In this document: piece after piece, positions 25,708-34,460 of the stretch | Layout of the letters: each line of letters begins with the position of its first letter | How positions within the stretch are numbered: position 1 is the first letter of the stretch | DNA from: an uncultured Erysipelotrichaceae bacterium | Lineage (GTDB): Bacteria; Bacillota_I; Bacilli_A; Erysipelotrichales; Erysipelotrichaceae | NCBI GenBank assembly: GCA_910586285.1 | Contig: CAJUGR010000002.1 | Span: 1 to 53,828 of the forward strand | Direction: 5' to 3' | Length of the DNA stretch: 53,828 bases | Notes under the pieces: model-generated | What the model saw: the letters and a program-made list of their open reading frames with translations, nothing else | Told to the model about the DNA's origin: nothing | The model's database searches: none | Program-made: the position numbers and the translations under genes

Positions 25708-26990
25708 TTTTTAACTTCCAATTTTTTCATACCACCCATATATCCCTGTAATACTTCAGGTATAGACACGCTGCCGTCCTCATTCAAATTATTCTCTAAA
25801 AAGGCAATTAACATACGCGGCGGCGCCACAACCGTATTATTCAATGTATGTGCATAATATTTTCCCTTTTCACCATTAACACGAATTTTTAATCTTCGTG
25901 ATTGTGCATCGGTTAAATTAGAACAACTTCCTACTTCAAAATATTTTTTTTGACGCGGACTCCATGCTTCCACATCCACCGACTTACTTTTCAAATCCGC
26001 CAAATCACCGGAACAACATTCCAATGTACGAACCGGAATATCCAAACTACGGAAGAAATCCACGGTATTCTGATACAATTTTTCAAACCATTTTGCACTT
26101 TCTTCCGGTTTACAGATCACAATCATCTCTTGCTTTTCGAATTGATGAATACGATATACACCGCGTTCTTCAATACCGTGTGCCCCTTTTTCTTTACGGA
26201 AACATGGTGAATAACTTGTATATGTATACGGCAACTTCTTTTCATCTAAAATTGTATCAATGAACTTACCGATCATAGAATGTTCGCTGGTACCGATCAA
26301 AAACAGATCTTCACCTTCAATCTTATACATCATATTATCCATTTCCGCAAAACTCATAACGCCACTGACCACATTACTGCGAATCATAAACGGGGGAATT
26401 ACATAAGTGAAGCCACGATTGATCATAAAATCTCGGGCATAAGTGATAATTGCCGAATGCAGTCGCGCAATATCACCCATCAAATAATAAAAGCCATTCC
26501 CGGCAACCTTGCGGGCACTATCCAAATCAATGCCGTCAAATCGTTCCATAATTTCCGTATGATACGGAATTTCAAAATTAGGCACTACCGGTTCACCATA
26601 TCGCTCCACTTCCACATTTTCCGAATCATCCCGACCGATTGGAACAGAAGGATCAATCATATTCGGAATAATCATCATGATCTTTTCAATTTTTTCTGCC
26701 AGTTCTCCTTCTTTTGCTTCTACTTGCTTCATTTTCTCAGCCATTGCGGAAACCTGTTGTTTCAGCAGTTCCGCTTCATTTCGTTTTCCTTCCTTCATCA
26801 TCCCGCCGATTTGTCTGCTTAACGAATTACGCTGCGCTCGTAAATCATCACCATGCTGCTTCAATGCACGGTTTTCTTTATCCAAGGCAATGACTTCGTC
26901 TACTAACGGACATTTACTGTCTTGAAATTTCTTGCGAATATTCTCTTTCACTTCCTCCGGATGTTCCCGTAAAAACTTCATATCCAACAT
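25704..26990 (-). CDS. serS: Seryl-tRNA synthetase
   Basis: SerS charges tRNA-Ser and tRNA-Sec type acceptors with serine. The N-terminal long coiled-coil arm (about residues 30-100, LKQHGDDLRAQRNSLSRQIGG..VEAKEGELAEKIEKI) leads to the class II core with motif 2 (YSPCFRKEKGAHG..GVYRIHQFEKQEM) and motif 3 (NTVVAPPRMLIAFLENN). From ATG 26988-26990 the length is 428, the usual size; AAGGAGG precedes it, so the 22-residue upstream extension of the frame is not used. A T-box leader lies directly upstream. Confidence 0.95.
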   Translation of the reverse strand: MLDMKFLREHPEEVKENIRKKFQDSKCPLVDEVIALDKENRALKQHGDDLRAQRNSLSRQIGGMMKEGKRNEAELLKQQVSAMAEKMKQVEAKEGELAEKIEKIMMIIPNMIDPSVPIGRDDSENVEVERYGEPVVPNFEIPYHTEIMERFDGIDLDSARKVAGNGFYYLMGDIARLHSAIITYARDFMINRGFTYVIPPFMIRSNVVSGVMSFAEMDNMMYKIEGEDLFLIGTSEHSMIGKFIDTILDEKKLPYTYTSYSPCFRKEKGAHGIEERGVYRIHQFEKQEMIVICKPEESAKWFEKLYQNTVDFFRSLDIPVRTLECCSGDLADLKSKSVDVEAWSPRQKKYFEVGSCSNLTDAQSRRLKIRVNGEKGKYYAHTLNNTVVAPPRMLIAFLENNLNEDGSVSIPEVLQGYMGGMKKLEVKK

Positions 26991-26999
26991 GCTTTTTAC

Positions 27000-27236
27000 C
27001 TCCTTATTCATAAAAAAAGCATTGCCCCTAAAGGGACGAATGCTTCGTGTTGCCACCCTTCTTTATCAATGTTGCCATTGACCTCTTTCACGCGATAACG
27101 GAACGACCGTAGCCGACTACTGATTTCACCGACTCACTCCAAGGCGGATTTCCAAAATGGATAACCACAGCTTTCACCAACCGCTGTTTCTCTGCTTCTT
27201 ATCCGATCTTGTACTTTTCCTTTTCTACGTTTTCAA
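27000..27236 (-). promoter_or_regulatory. T-box riboswitch of serS
   Basis: Minus strand. AAGGGTGGCAACACGAAGC (27042-27060) is the conserved T-box sequence that pairs with the uncharged tRNA acceptor end. It is followed by a terminator, GCATTCGTCCC / GGGGCAATGC and seven T (27012-27048), ending 22 bases before the serS start. The leader upstream (27060-27236) folds into the expected stem I region, with GGATAA pairing TTATCC around a distal arm. Uncharged tRNA-Ser would favour the antiterminator. I could not settle the specifier codon by eye; a UCC near 27130-27150 is a candidate. Confidence 0.9.
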
Positions 27237-27238
27237 AA

Positions 27239-27267
27239 ATTATATTATACTTCCACATTTGTGTCAA
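27239..27267 (-). promoter_or_regulatory. Consensus sigA promoter of serS inside the end of gyrA
   Basis: Minus strand TTGACA (27262-27267), 17 bases, TATAAT (27239-27244), an exact match to both hexamers and spacing. The -35 is within the gyrA codons for Asp-Thr near the C-terminus, and the -10 just past the gyrA stop. A second overlapping TATAAT is at 27244-27249. Confidence 0.8.
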
Positions 27268-29758
27268 TATCGCTCTTTTCGACATTTTCTGCAGAATTTT
27301 CAGAATCTTCAGATGTATTTTCATCCTTTAATGATTCCTGAGATGCCACAATCGCAACCTTTGCGACTCCGGTATCCTCACCGACATGAATTAACTTCAC
27401 GCCTTGCGTATTCCGTCCGTAAACTCCAACATGATCCACCGCGATACGAATGATAATTCCATCATTGGTCATAATCATCACATCTTCATCACCATTGACA
27501 GCGCGAACGGATACCAACGAACCGGTTTTCTCGGTCACATTGATTGTTTTTACGCCTTTGGTTCCACGCTTGGTCAATCGGTAATCTTCTATCTTACTTC
27601 GCTTACCATAACCTTTTTCACTGACGGATAATAATTCCGATCCTTCATTGGAAGTCGCAACTCCGACAACGATAGAACCATCGGTCTGGAATCCCTTAAC
27701 GCCGCTGGCACTGCGTCCCATCGGCCGAACATCATCCTCATGGAAACGAACTGCCTTTCCATTAGAACCGGCAATTATAATTTCATCATTGCCACCGGTC
27801 GGTTTTACTCCAACCAATTCATCATCGTCTCGTAAGGTAATCGCAATCTTACCATTTTGACGTATGGATTCAAATTCATTGATTGAGACTCGTTTCACGA
27901 TACCGTTCTTCGTCACAAAGAATAAATATTTTGCATCAGTTTCCCGCTCTACCGGTACTAAAGCCTCAATCTTTTCATTCTTATCCAAATTCAATAAATT
28001 TACAACCGGGAGTCCCTTAGCCGTTCGCGAAGCATTGGGAATATGAAAACCCTTCATGCGATATACCTTGCCAAAATTACTGAATAACAACAAATGATCA
28101 TGCGTAGACATCGTAATCATCAATTCAATAATATCATCCTCATTCATTGTCATACCCTTTACCCCGCGTCCTCCGCGATTTTGTGTACGGTACGTATCAC
28201 TTGGAATTCGTTTGATATAACCATTGGTGGTCATAGTAATCACGACATCCTCTTCCGGAATCAAATCTTCATCCTGCATATCAATTTCCGCATCACTGAT
28301 TTCCGTTCGACGATCATCTCCATAACGCTCTTTGACCTCATTCAGCTCACTGCGAATAATATTTACGACACGGGAATGATTTGCCAAAATATCACGAAGA
28401 TCCTTAATGGTCTCCATCAATTCCTGATATTCTTTTTCAATCTTATCGCGTTCCAAGCCGGTTAATCTTCTTAACCGCATTTCCAAAATTGCATTGGCTT
28501 GAATCTCGCTCAATTCATAGCGTTCCATCATTGTGGTACGGGCATTTACATCGGTTTCACTGCTGCGAATAATATGAATAATTTCATCAATATGATCCAA
28601 TGCAATACGCAAGCCTTCTAAAATATGTGCCCGATCCTCGGCCTTCTTTAAATCAAACTTTGTCCGTCTTACCGTCACATCAATCTGATGATCCACATAA
28701 TACTGTAATACTTCTTTTAAATTCATCAATTTCGGCGCACCGTTATGTAATGCCAACATATTCACACCGAAGCTTGTCTGTAATGCCGTTGTACGATATA
28801 ACTGATTCAATACCACATCCGGCTGAACATCTTTGCGTAATTCCACCACAATACGCACACCATCACGATTACTTTCATCATTCAGATATGTGATACCGTC
28901 AATCACTTTATCCCTTACCAAATCCGCAATTTTAGAAATTAAATTGGCTTTATTTACTTGATAAGGAATTTCGTAAAATACGATTCGGGTTTTCCCGTTT
29001 TCCATATCTTCCATTTTATGCTTAGCCCGCATAATAATCGCGCCACGTCCGGTTTCATAAGCCTGCTTGATACCGGAACGACCCAAAATTAATGCCCCGG
29101 TCGGAAAATCAGGACCGGTTATATAATTATCCATCAATTCCATAATGGTAATATCCGGATCATCCATTACTGCCAATGCCGCATTGATCGTTTCTCTTAA
29201 ATTATGCGGTGGAATATTGGTGGCCATACCAACCGCAATACCCACTGCGCCGTTGACCAATAAATTCGGAAAACGTGCCGGCAATACACTTGGTTCGGTT
29301 TCTTCATTATCATAGTTTGGATCAAAATCAACCGTGTCCTTATTAATATCCTTCATCATTTCCATAGCAATCTTGGACATTCTCGCTTCGGTATAACGCA
29401 TTGCTGCTGCGCCATCACCATCCATGGATCCAAAGTTACCATGTCCTTGAACCAATTCATAACGGTAGGAAAAATCCTGTGCCATACGCACCATCGCATC
29501 ATAAACCGCAGTATCTCCGTGCGGATGATATTTACCAATTACTTCACCGACAATACGCGCCGACTTTTTAAATGGTTTACTTGCCACAATTCCCATATCA
29601 TTCATCGCATATAAAATACGACGATGTACCGGTTTTAAACCATCACGCACATCCGGCAATGCACGCTGCACAATGACGGACATTGAATAGTCAAGAAACG
29701 ATTCACGCATTGTTTTGGAGATATCGACAATTTCTAAACGTTCTTCATCTTGATACAT
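27245..29758 (-). CDS. gyrA: DNA gyrase subunit A
   Basis: GyrA is the DNA breakage-reunion subunit of gyrase. The catalytic Tyr lies in AAAMRYTEARMSKIA. The quinolone-determining region reads HPHGDTAVYDAMVRMAQ, with Thr where Escherichia coli GyrA has Ser83 and with Asp kept at the 87 position. The C-terminal beta-pinwheel contains the GyrA-box-like NRGGRGVKGM and GKRSKIEDYRLTKRGTKGVK. It ends in an acidic tail. It follows gyrB by 15 bp. The serS promoter overlaps its last codons. Confidence 0.97.
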   Translation of the reverse strand: MYQDEERLEIVDISKTMRESFLDYSMSVIVQRALPDVRDGLKPVHRRILYAMNDMGIVASKPFKKSARIVGEVIGKYHPHGDTAVYDAMVRMAQDFSYRYELVQGHGNFGSMDGDGAAAMRYTEARMSKIAMEMMKDINKDTVDFDPNYDNEETEPSVLPARFPNLLVNGAVGIAVGMATNIPPHNLRETINAALAVMDDPDITIMELMDNYITGPDFPTGALILGRSGIKQAYETGRGAIIMRAKHKMEDMENGKTRIVFYEIPYQVNKANLISKIADLVRDKVIDGITYLNDESNRDGVRIVVELRKDVQPDVVLNQLYRTTALQTSFGVNMLALHNGAPKLMNLKEVLQYYVDHQIDVTVRRTKFDLKKAEDRAHILEGLRIALDHIDEIIHIIRSSETDVNARTTMMERYELSEIQANAILEMRLRRLTGLERDKIEKEYQELMETIKDLRDILANHSRVVNIIRSELNEVKERYGDDRRTEISDAEIDMQDEDLIPEEDVVITMTTNGYIKRIPSDTYRTQNRGGRGVKGMTMNEDDIIELMITMSTHDHLLLFSNFGKVYRMKGFHIPNASRTAKGLPVVNLLNLDKNEKIEALVPVERETDAKYLFFVTKNGIVKRVSINEFESIRQNGKIAITLRDDDELVGVKPTGGNDEIIIAGSNGKAVRFHEDDVRPMGRSASGVKGFQTDGSIVVGVATSNEGSELLSVSEKGYGKRSKIEDYRLTKRGTKGVKTINVTEKTGSLVSVRAVNGDEDVMIMTNDGIIIRIAVDHVGVYGRNTQGVKLIHVGEDTGVAKVAIVASQESLKDENTSEDSENSAENVEKSDIDTNVEV

Positions 29759-29773
29759 ATTTCAACCTCCTTA

Positions 29774-31729
29774 TTAAATATCCAGTTTTGCATAAATTGC
29801 ATTATCCTGAATAAAATTACGTCTTGGTTCTACTTCCTCTCCCATTAACATTTCAAACACGGCGTCCGCATCGATCGCATCTTCAATCGTGACTTGTTTC
29901 ATCATTCTGACCGCAGGATCCATTGTTGTTTCCCACAACTGTTCCGGATTCATCTCTCCCAATCCTTTATAACGCTGAATATTGATATTGGAACTGTCCC
30001 CGTATTCCTTCAGCACTTCATCGCGCTCTTCTTCCCGATATACATACGTAACTTTATTACCTTTCGCGATTTTAAACAACGGCGGTTGTGCGATATAAAC
30101 ATATCCGCCTTCAATCACCTCGCGTAAAAAGCGATAGAAGAATGTCAATAATAATGTACAAATATGCGCACCGTCCACATCGGCATCGGTCATGATGATG
30201 ATCTTATGATAACGCAATTTGGAAAGATCCATTTCCTCTCCGATACCGCAGCCGAATGCCGTTATCATGGAACGAATTTCCGCATTATCAAAGATTCGCT
30301 GTAAACGGGCTTTTTCCACATTTAATATTTTACCACGCAGCGGTAAAATAGCCTGATACTTGGAATTACGCCCCATCTTTGCCGAACCGCCGGCGGAATC
30401 ACCCTCGACGATATAAATTTCACATTCACTGGCATCCTTAGATGAACAATCAGCCAATTTTCCCGGCAACGAAGTAATTTCCAACGCATTTTTTCTGCGC
30501 GTCAATTCACGTGCTTTTTTGGCAGCCAAACGAGCTTTGGAAGCCAAAATGGCTTTATCTACAATCGCTTTGGCCGTATCCGGATTTTCTAAAAAGAAAC
30601 GCTCCAGCTGAGCACCCAGAATAGTCGATACAATTTTCCGAACTTCACTATTGCCCAATTTTGTCTTTGTCTGTCCTTCATATTGTGGATCCGGATGCTT
30701 GACAGAAATAATTGCGGTCAATCCTTCCCGCACATCATCGCCCGCTAAAGTTTCATCTTTCTTAATGGCTCCGCTTTCACGTGCATAACTGTTAATCACT
30801 CGTGTTAATGCCATACGGAATCCATCCTCATGTGTTCCGCCTTCCTGCGTATTAATATTATTACAGAAAGAATAAATATTCGGCATAAATCCATCGTTAT
30901 ACTGCATCGCTATCTCAGCCAAAATCCCATTTTCAATACCTTCTACATATACGACTTCTTCATGAACCAATGTTTTATTTTGATTCAAATACGTCACATA
31001 TTCCTTTATGCCGCCTTCATACTGATACTCTTCATGACGTTCACTCTCACCACGTTCATCAATCAACACCAATCGAATATTACGATTCAAAAAAGCCAAC
31101 TGACGAATACGCGTATTCAATGTATCAAAATCATATTCCTGCGTTTCCTGAAAGATAGATGCATCTGCTTTAAAGCGTACAATAGAACCATGCTTGTCCG
31201 TATTACCGATTACCTTTAAGGATTCTACGGGTTTCCCCCCGTTCTCAAAACGCATGATATATTCTTTACCATCCTGATGCACATTCACTTCCAACCACTG
31301 CGACAATGCGTTGACAACGCTCGCTCCGACCCCATGTAAACCACCGGAAACTTTATAAGCGCCGCCGCCGAATTTACCTCCGGCATGTAAAACGGTAAAA
31401 ATTGTTTCAACCGTAGAAACACCGGTTTTCTTATGAATTCCCACCGGCATACCGCGTCCGTTATCCTCAACTCGAATGATATTGTCTTTTTCAATGGTCA
31501 CAATAATATCACTTGCGAAGCCGGCCAAAGCCTCATCAATGGCGTTATCGACAATTTCCCATACCAGATGATGAAGTCCGCGGCCACTGGTAGAACCGAT
31601 ATACATACCGGGACGTTTACGAACGGCTTCCAAACCTTCCAATACCTGAATATCATCAGCGGTATAAGAATGATCAACTTTTTCTAATTCCGCCTCTTGT
31701 TCATTCCTGTACTCCCTATTTTCCTCCAT
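29774..31729 (-). CDS. gyrB: DNA gyrase subunit B
   Basis: GyrB supplies ATP-driven strand passage. The GHKL ATPase motifs are VRKRPGMYIGSTSGRGLHHLVWEIVDNAIDEALAG and VEDNGRGMPVGIH, with GGKFGGGAYKVSGGLHGVGASVVNALS; the Toprim domain has EIYIVEGDSAGGSAKMGR and IIIMTDADVDGAHI; the C-terminus has QRYKGLGEMNPEQLWETTMDP. The 651-residue length is that of Gram-positive GyrB. It starts 13 bp after recF. Confidence 0.97.
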   Translation of the reverse strand: MEENREYRNEQEAELEKVDHSYTADDIQVLEGLEAVRKRPGMYIGSTSGRGLHHLVWEIVDNAIDEALAGFASDIIVTIEKDNIIRVEDNGRGMPVGIHKKTGVSTVETIFTVLHAGGKFGGGAYKVSGGLHGVGASVVNALSQWLEVNVHQDGKEYIMRFENGGKPVESLKVIGNTDKHGSIVRFKADASIFQETQEYDFDTLNTRIRQLAFLNRNIRLVLIDERGESERHEEYQYEGGIKEYVTYLNQNKTLVHEEVVYVEGIENGILAEIAMQYNDGFMPNIYSFCNNINTQEGGTHEDGFRMALTRVINSYARESGAIKKDETLAGDDVREGLTAIISVKHPDPQYEGQTKTKLGNSEVRKIVSTILGAQLERFFLENPDTAKAIVDKAILASKARLAAKKARELTRRKNALEITSLPGKLADCSSKDASECEIYIVEGDSAGGSAKMGRNSKYQAILPLRGKILNVEKARLQRIFDNAEIRSMITAFGCGIGEEMDLSKLRYHKIIIMTDADVDGAHICTLLLTFFYRFLREVIEGGYVYIAQPPLFKIAKGNKVTYVYREEERDEVLKEYGDSSNINIQRYKGLGEMNPEQLWETTMDPAVRMMKQVTIEDAIDADAVFEMLMGEEVEPRRNFIQDNAIYAKLDI

Positions 31730-31742
31730 ACTTCATCCTCCT

Positions 31743-32843
31743 TTATTTCATTTTTTTGATATTGCCTTGTTCTACCTGCCAAATATGATAATTACGTTTA
31801 TCTCCTATCGGTATCTCTTTGATATCCGTAGTGGAGATGAGTGTCTGCACATCTTGAGGTAATTCCTGCAATAACATCCGTTTACGATTTTCATCCAATT
31901 CCGAAAACACATCATCTAATAACAATATTGGATATTCCTTCGTCAATTCATAAATCATCTTCACCAGACCAACTTTCATTGCCAATAGGACACTGCGTTT
32001 TTGTCCCTGTGAAGCATAAGCACTCAGATTGCGATCATTAATCATAAACATAAAATCTTCTTTATGAATTCCGATCGTAGTCTGATGATACAGACAATCG
32101 CGCTCTTTGTTTCGTTCAAATTTTTTCATTAATTGTTCCTTCAATTCATTTTCATTTTCACTGTAAGGAACGCAACACTGATAAACAAAACTCAGTGTCG
32201 TTTGATCTTGCGCCAGTCTTTCATAAAATGAACGACAATTTCTTAACAGATCATCCAGAAAATATTGACGCTGTTTGATGATGATCACCTGTTGATCAAT
32301 CAATCGCTCACTCAATACATCCAGATATGTCATATCAATGTGATCCTGTTTCAAACAGGCATTGCGTTCTTTTAATAACCGTCCCGCTTCATTTAAGACC
32401 CGTGTATATGATTTAGAAAGCTTTGACAGTTCGATATCAATGAATCTTCTTCTGGCTCTTGGTGAAGCCTGAAACAAGGCCATATCATCGGGGCAAAATA
32501 AAATCGCGTTCAATTCGCCGATAAAATCACTGACGCGCTTAATCGATGTTTGATACAGAAACAAATTTTTTCCCTGCGGACTTAAGGCAATGCGTAAATC
32601 CACAGTTCTCATCTGTTTTTGTACGCGGCCGCGCAATACCGCAAATTCCTGTGATTCTCTGATCAAATCATGATCATCATTACTTCGGTGCGAACGTGTT
32701 GTGGATAAATAATAAATCGCTTCCAACAAATTGGTTTTTCCCTGTGCATTTTTACCGGTAATTAAATGAATTCCGTTATCCAATTCTAATTGTGCATTGG
32801 CATAATTACGGAAATTCCGCAATGTTAATGAAGTAAGAATCAT
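31743..32843 (-). CDS. recF: DNA replication and repair protein RecF
   Basis: RecF is an SMC/ABC-like ATPase that targets RecOR to gap junctions. Walker A is ITGKNAQGKTNLLEAIYYLSTTRSHR, the signature region is SAYASQGQKRSVLLAMKVG, and Walker B is PILLLDDVFSELDENRKRMLL. The 366 residues are standard. It overlaps the S4 gene by four bases (ATGA). Confidence 0.95.
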   Translation of the reverse strand: MILTSLTLRNFRNYANAQLELDNGIHLITGKNAQGKTNLLEAIYYLSTTRSHRSNDDHDLIRESQEFAVLRGRVQKQMRTVDLRIALSPQGKNLFLYQTSIKRVSDFIGELNAILFCPDDMALFQASPRARRRFIDIELSKLSKSYTRVLNEAGRLLKERNACLKQDHIDMTYLDVLSERLIDQQVIIIKQRQYFLDDLLRNCRSFYERLAQDQTTLSFVYQCCVPYSENENELKEQLMKKFERNKERDCLYHQTTIGIHKEDFMFMINDRNLSAYASQGQKRSVLLAMKVGLVKMIYELTKEYPILLLDDVFSELDENRKRMLLQELPQDVQTLISTTDIKEIPIGDKRNYHIWQVEQGNIKKMK

Positions 32844-33043
32844 ATTAAATGAAATTCTTTACCTTCAATCACAACATTATCATTCCTCCGCAGTTTGCGG
32901 CCACGGCGATTTTCCGCTTCACCGTTAACGGTAATACGAAGTTCTTTTACCGCAAATTTGGCCTCACCGCCGGTTGAAATAAAGTCTGTGAGTTTTAAAA
33001 ACTGACCTAACGTTATGAAATCACCTTTTACCTTTATATCCAT
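32840..33043 (-). CDS. yaaA: S4-domain RNA-binding protein YaaA
   Basis: This small S4 protein is found between dnaN and recF in most Firmicutes and in Bacillus has been linked to 50S subunit maturation. The 67 residues contain the S4 signature FITLGQFLKLTDFISTGGEAKFAVKELRITVNGEAENRRGRKLRRNDNV (conserved G-GEAK and the NGE..RRG.KL. segment). Start ATG 33041-33043 has AGAGGG six bases upstream; a GTG lies one codon earlier. It heads the yaaA-recF-gyrB-gyrA operon and has its own extended -10 promoter. Confidence 0.88.
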   Translation of the reverse strand: MDIKVKGDFITLGQFLKLTDFISTGGEAKFAVKELRITVNGEAENRRGRKLRRNDNVVIEGKEFHLI

Positions 33044-33068
33044 CACAAGCCCTCTTTCATACCACTAT

Positions 33069-33077
33069 ATTATACCA
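33069..33077 (-). promoter_or_regulatory. Extended -10 promoter of yaaA-recF-gyrB-gyrA
   Basis: The minus strand reads ATGGTATAATA about 25 bases before the start, a TGN-extended -10; no good -35 is visible at 16-18 bases. Confidence 0.5.
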
Positions 33078-33176
33078 TAAAATGCTTTATTTTTGGGTGT
33101 TTCCGCCATATTTTGCGACTTTTTTTCATTGCTTTCAACCATTATTTTTTTAATTGTAAAAGCTTCATATTACCAA

Positions 33177-33202
33177 TAAAAAAATGGGCAATGCCCATTA
33201 TT
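33177..33202 (-). terminator. Terminator after dnaN
   Basis: Minus strand AATGGGCA-TTGCCCA followed by seven T, overlapping the dnaN stop codon. Confidence 0.8.
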
Positions 33203-34316
33203 CATAAGTACGTACCGGAAGTACAAGCTGTAAAACACTTTCATCACTCACCGATTGAATGATAAACGGCTTCATTTCCCCACATAAAGAAAATTTCACC
33301 AGATCACCGTCTAAAGAGCGAATTGCATCAAAAACATATTTTCCATTACAGCTGATCGCCAATTTATTTCCATCAAAGCTGGCCGAACTGAGAACCTCGG
33401 TAGACGATCCTACTTCCAACGATTTACTGGATAAGATGCATTCTTCTTCCGACAATGAGAATTTAATGACGGAAACACCGTCGCTTTTAATAAAGCTGGC
33501 ACGATCAATCGCATTCAGAATATCTTTGATATCCATCGTCAATGTATAATCAAAGGATAAAGGAATTAAACGATTGGTTTCCGGATATGCACCGTCAATC
33601 AAACGAGTTTGAATAATCGTATCATCCAAGATAAACTGTGCTTTTCGCTCATTTACCGCAATTTCCACATCGCCTTCCCCTTCTAAAGTCTTATATACTT
33701 CCGCTAAACTTTTGCCGGGAATCGTTATGTTGAATTTTAACGGTGTATGAATAGCCAAGGTTTTTCTCGCTAGACGATAAGAATCGGTCGCCACACATTG
33801 TAAAGTCGTACTGTCACAGGAAAAATTAACACCAGTCAATACCGGTCTTGTTTCTTTATCACTGACCGCAAATGATGTCTGATTGATAATTTTCTTTAAC
33901 AAATCCTTCGGCATCGTAAATACATCGGTCGGTTTTTCAAAATCAATCTTAGGATATTCTTGAGCATTCATACCGTTGATTTTAAATTCAGCACTTTTTC
34001 CGCTGATTTTGGTTAAGGAACCATCAATCATTTCCACTTCAATCACATCAGCATCAATTTTACGGATGATTTCCAAAATATATTTGGACTCCAATACCAC
34101 AGCTCCCATATCATTGATCTGTAATTGACATTCGTTTGATTTCTTCAAAATCGTTTGAATGGAAATATCAGAATCACTTCCGGTTAAGATTAATTGATTT
34201 TCTTCCGCTTCAATTTTAATACCGGAAAATGCCGGCAGCGGACTATAATTTGATATGGCTCTTGCCGAGGTTGATAATGCTTGTAAAAAGGTTCGTTTTG
34301 ATACTTTGAAATACAT
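33198..34316 (-). CDS. dnaN: DNA polymerase III sliding clamp (beta)
   Basis: The beta clamp tethers polymerase III to DNA. The three-domain sequence starts MYFKVSKRTFLQALSTSARAISNYSPLPAFSGIKIEAEENQLILTGSD and ends with the hydrophobic-pocket region VLQLVLPVRTYE (LVLPVR). From ATG 34314-34316 it has 372 residues, within the family range; AGGGAGA precedes this start, and the 25-residue upstream extension lacks homology. It is separated from dnaA by 144 bp that contain DnaA-box-like sites, and from the yaaA operon by a terminator. Confidence 0.95.
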   Translation of the reverse strand: MYFKVSKRTFLQALSTSARAISNYSPLPAFSGIKIEAEENQLILTGSDSDISIQTILKKSNECQLQINDMGAVVLESKYILEIIRKIDADVIEVEMIDGSLTKISGKSAEFKINGMNAQEYPKIDFEKPTDVFTMPKDLLKKIINQTSFAVSDKETRPVLTGVNFSCDSTTLQCVATDSYRLARKTLAIHTPLKFNITIPGKSLAEVYKTLEGEGDVEIAVNERKAQFILDDTIIQTRLIDGAYPETNRLIPLSFDYTLTMDIKDILNAIDRASFIKSDGVSVIKFSLSEEECILSSKSLEVGSSTEVLSSASFDGNKLAISCNGKYVFDAIRSLDGDLVKFSLCGEMKPFIIQSVSDESVLQLVLPVRTYE

Positions 34317-34366
34317 GGGTAATTCTCCCTTCTTTATTTCTTTTTTATAAACAATAATAATAAGGC

Positions 34367-34459
34367 TGTGAATAAATGTGGAAAACTTCATTTCCGCTTT
34401 ATTTTCCTTATCATTTTAACAGATTTTAATGGGGATGAAAAGTGAATAAATATGGATAA
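34367..34459. promoter_or_regulatory. DnaA-box cluster between dnaA and dnaN
   Basis: In the dnaA-dnaN spacer I see TGTGAATAA (34367-34375, reverse TTATTCACA), AGTGAATAA (34441-34449) and TATGGATAA (34451-34459), all close to TTATNCACA. This corresponds to the second origin subregion found on the far side of dnaA in Bacillus. A minus-strand TTCACA-N17-TATAAA overlapping the first box could be the dnaN promoter. Confidence 0.6.
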
Positions 34460-34460
34460 C

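Noticed and set aside
26280..26822. 180-codon plus-strand frame within serS
   Set aside because: It is antisense to a highly conserved coding region with no start signal; a shadow of serS.
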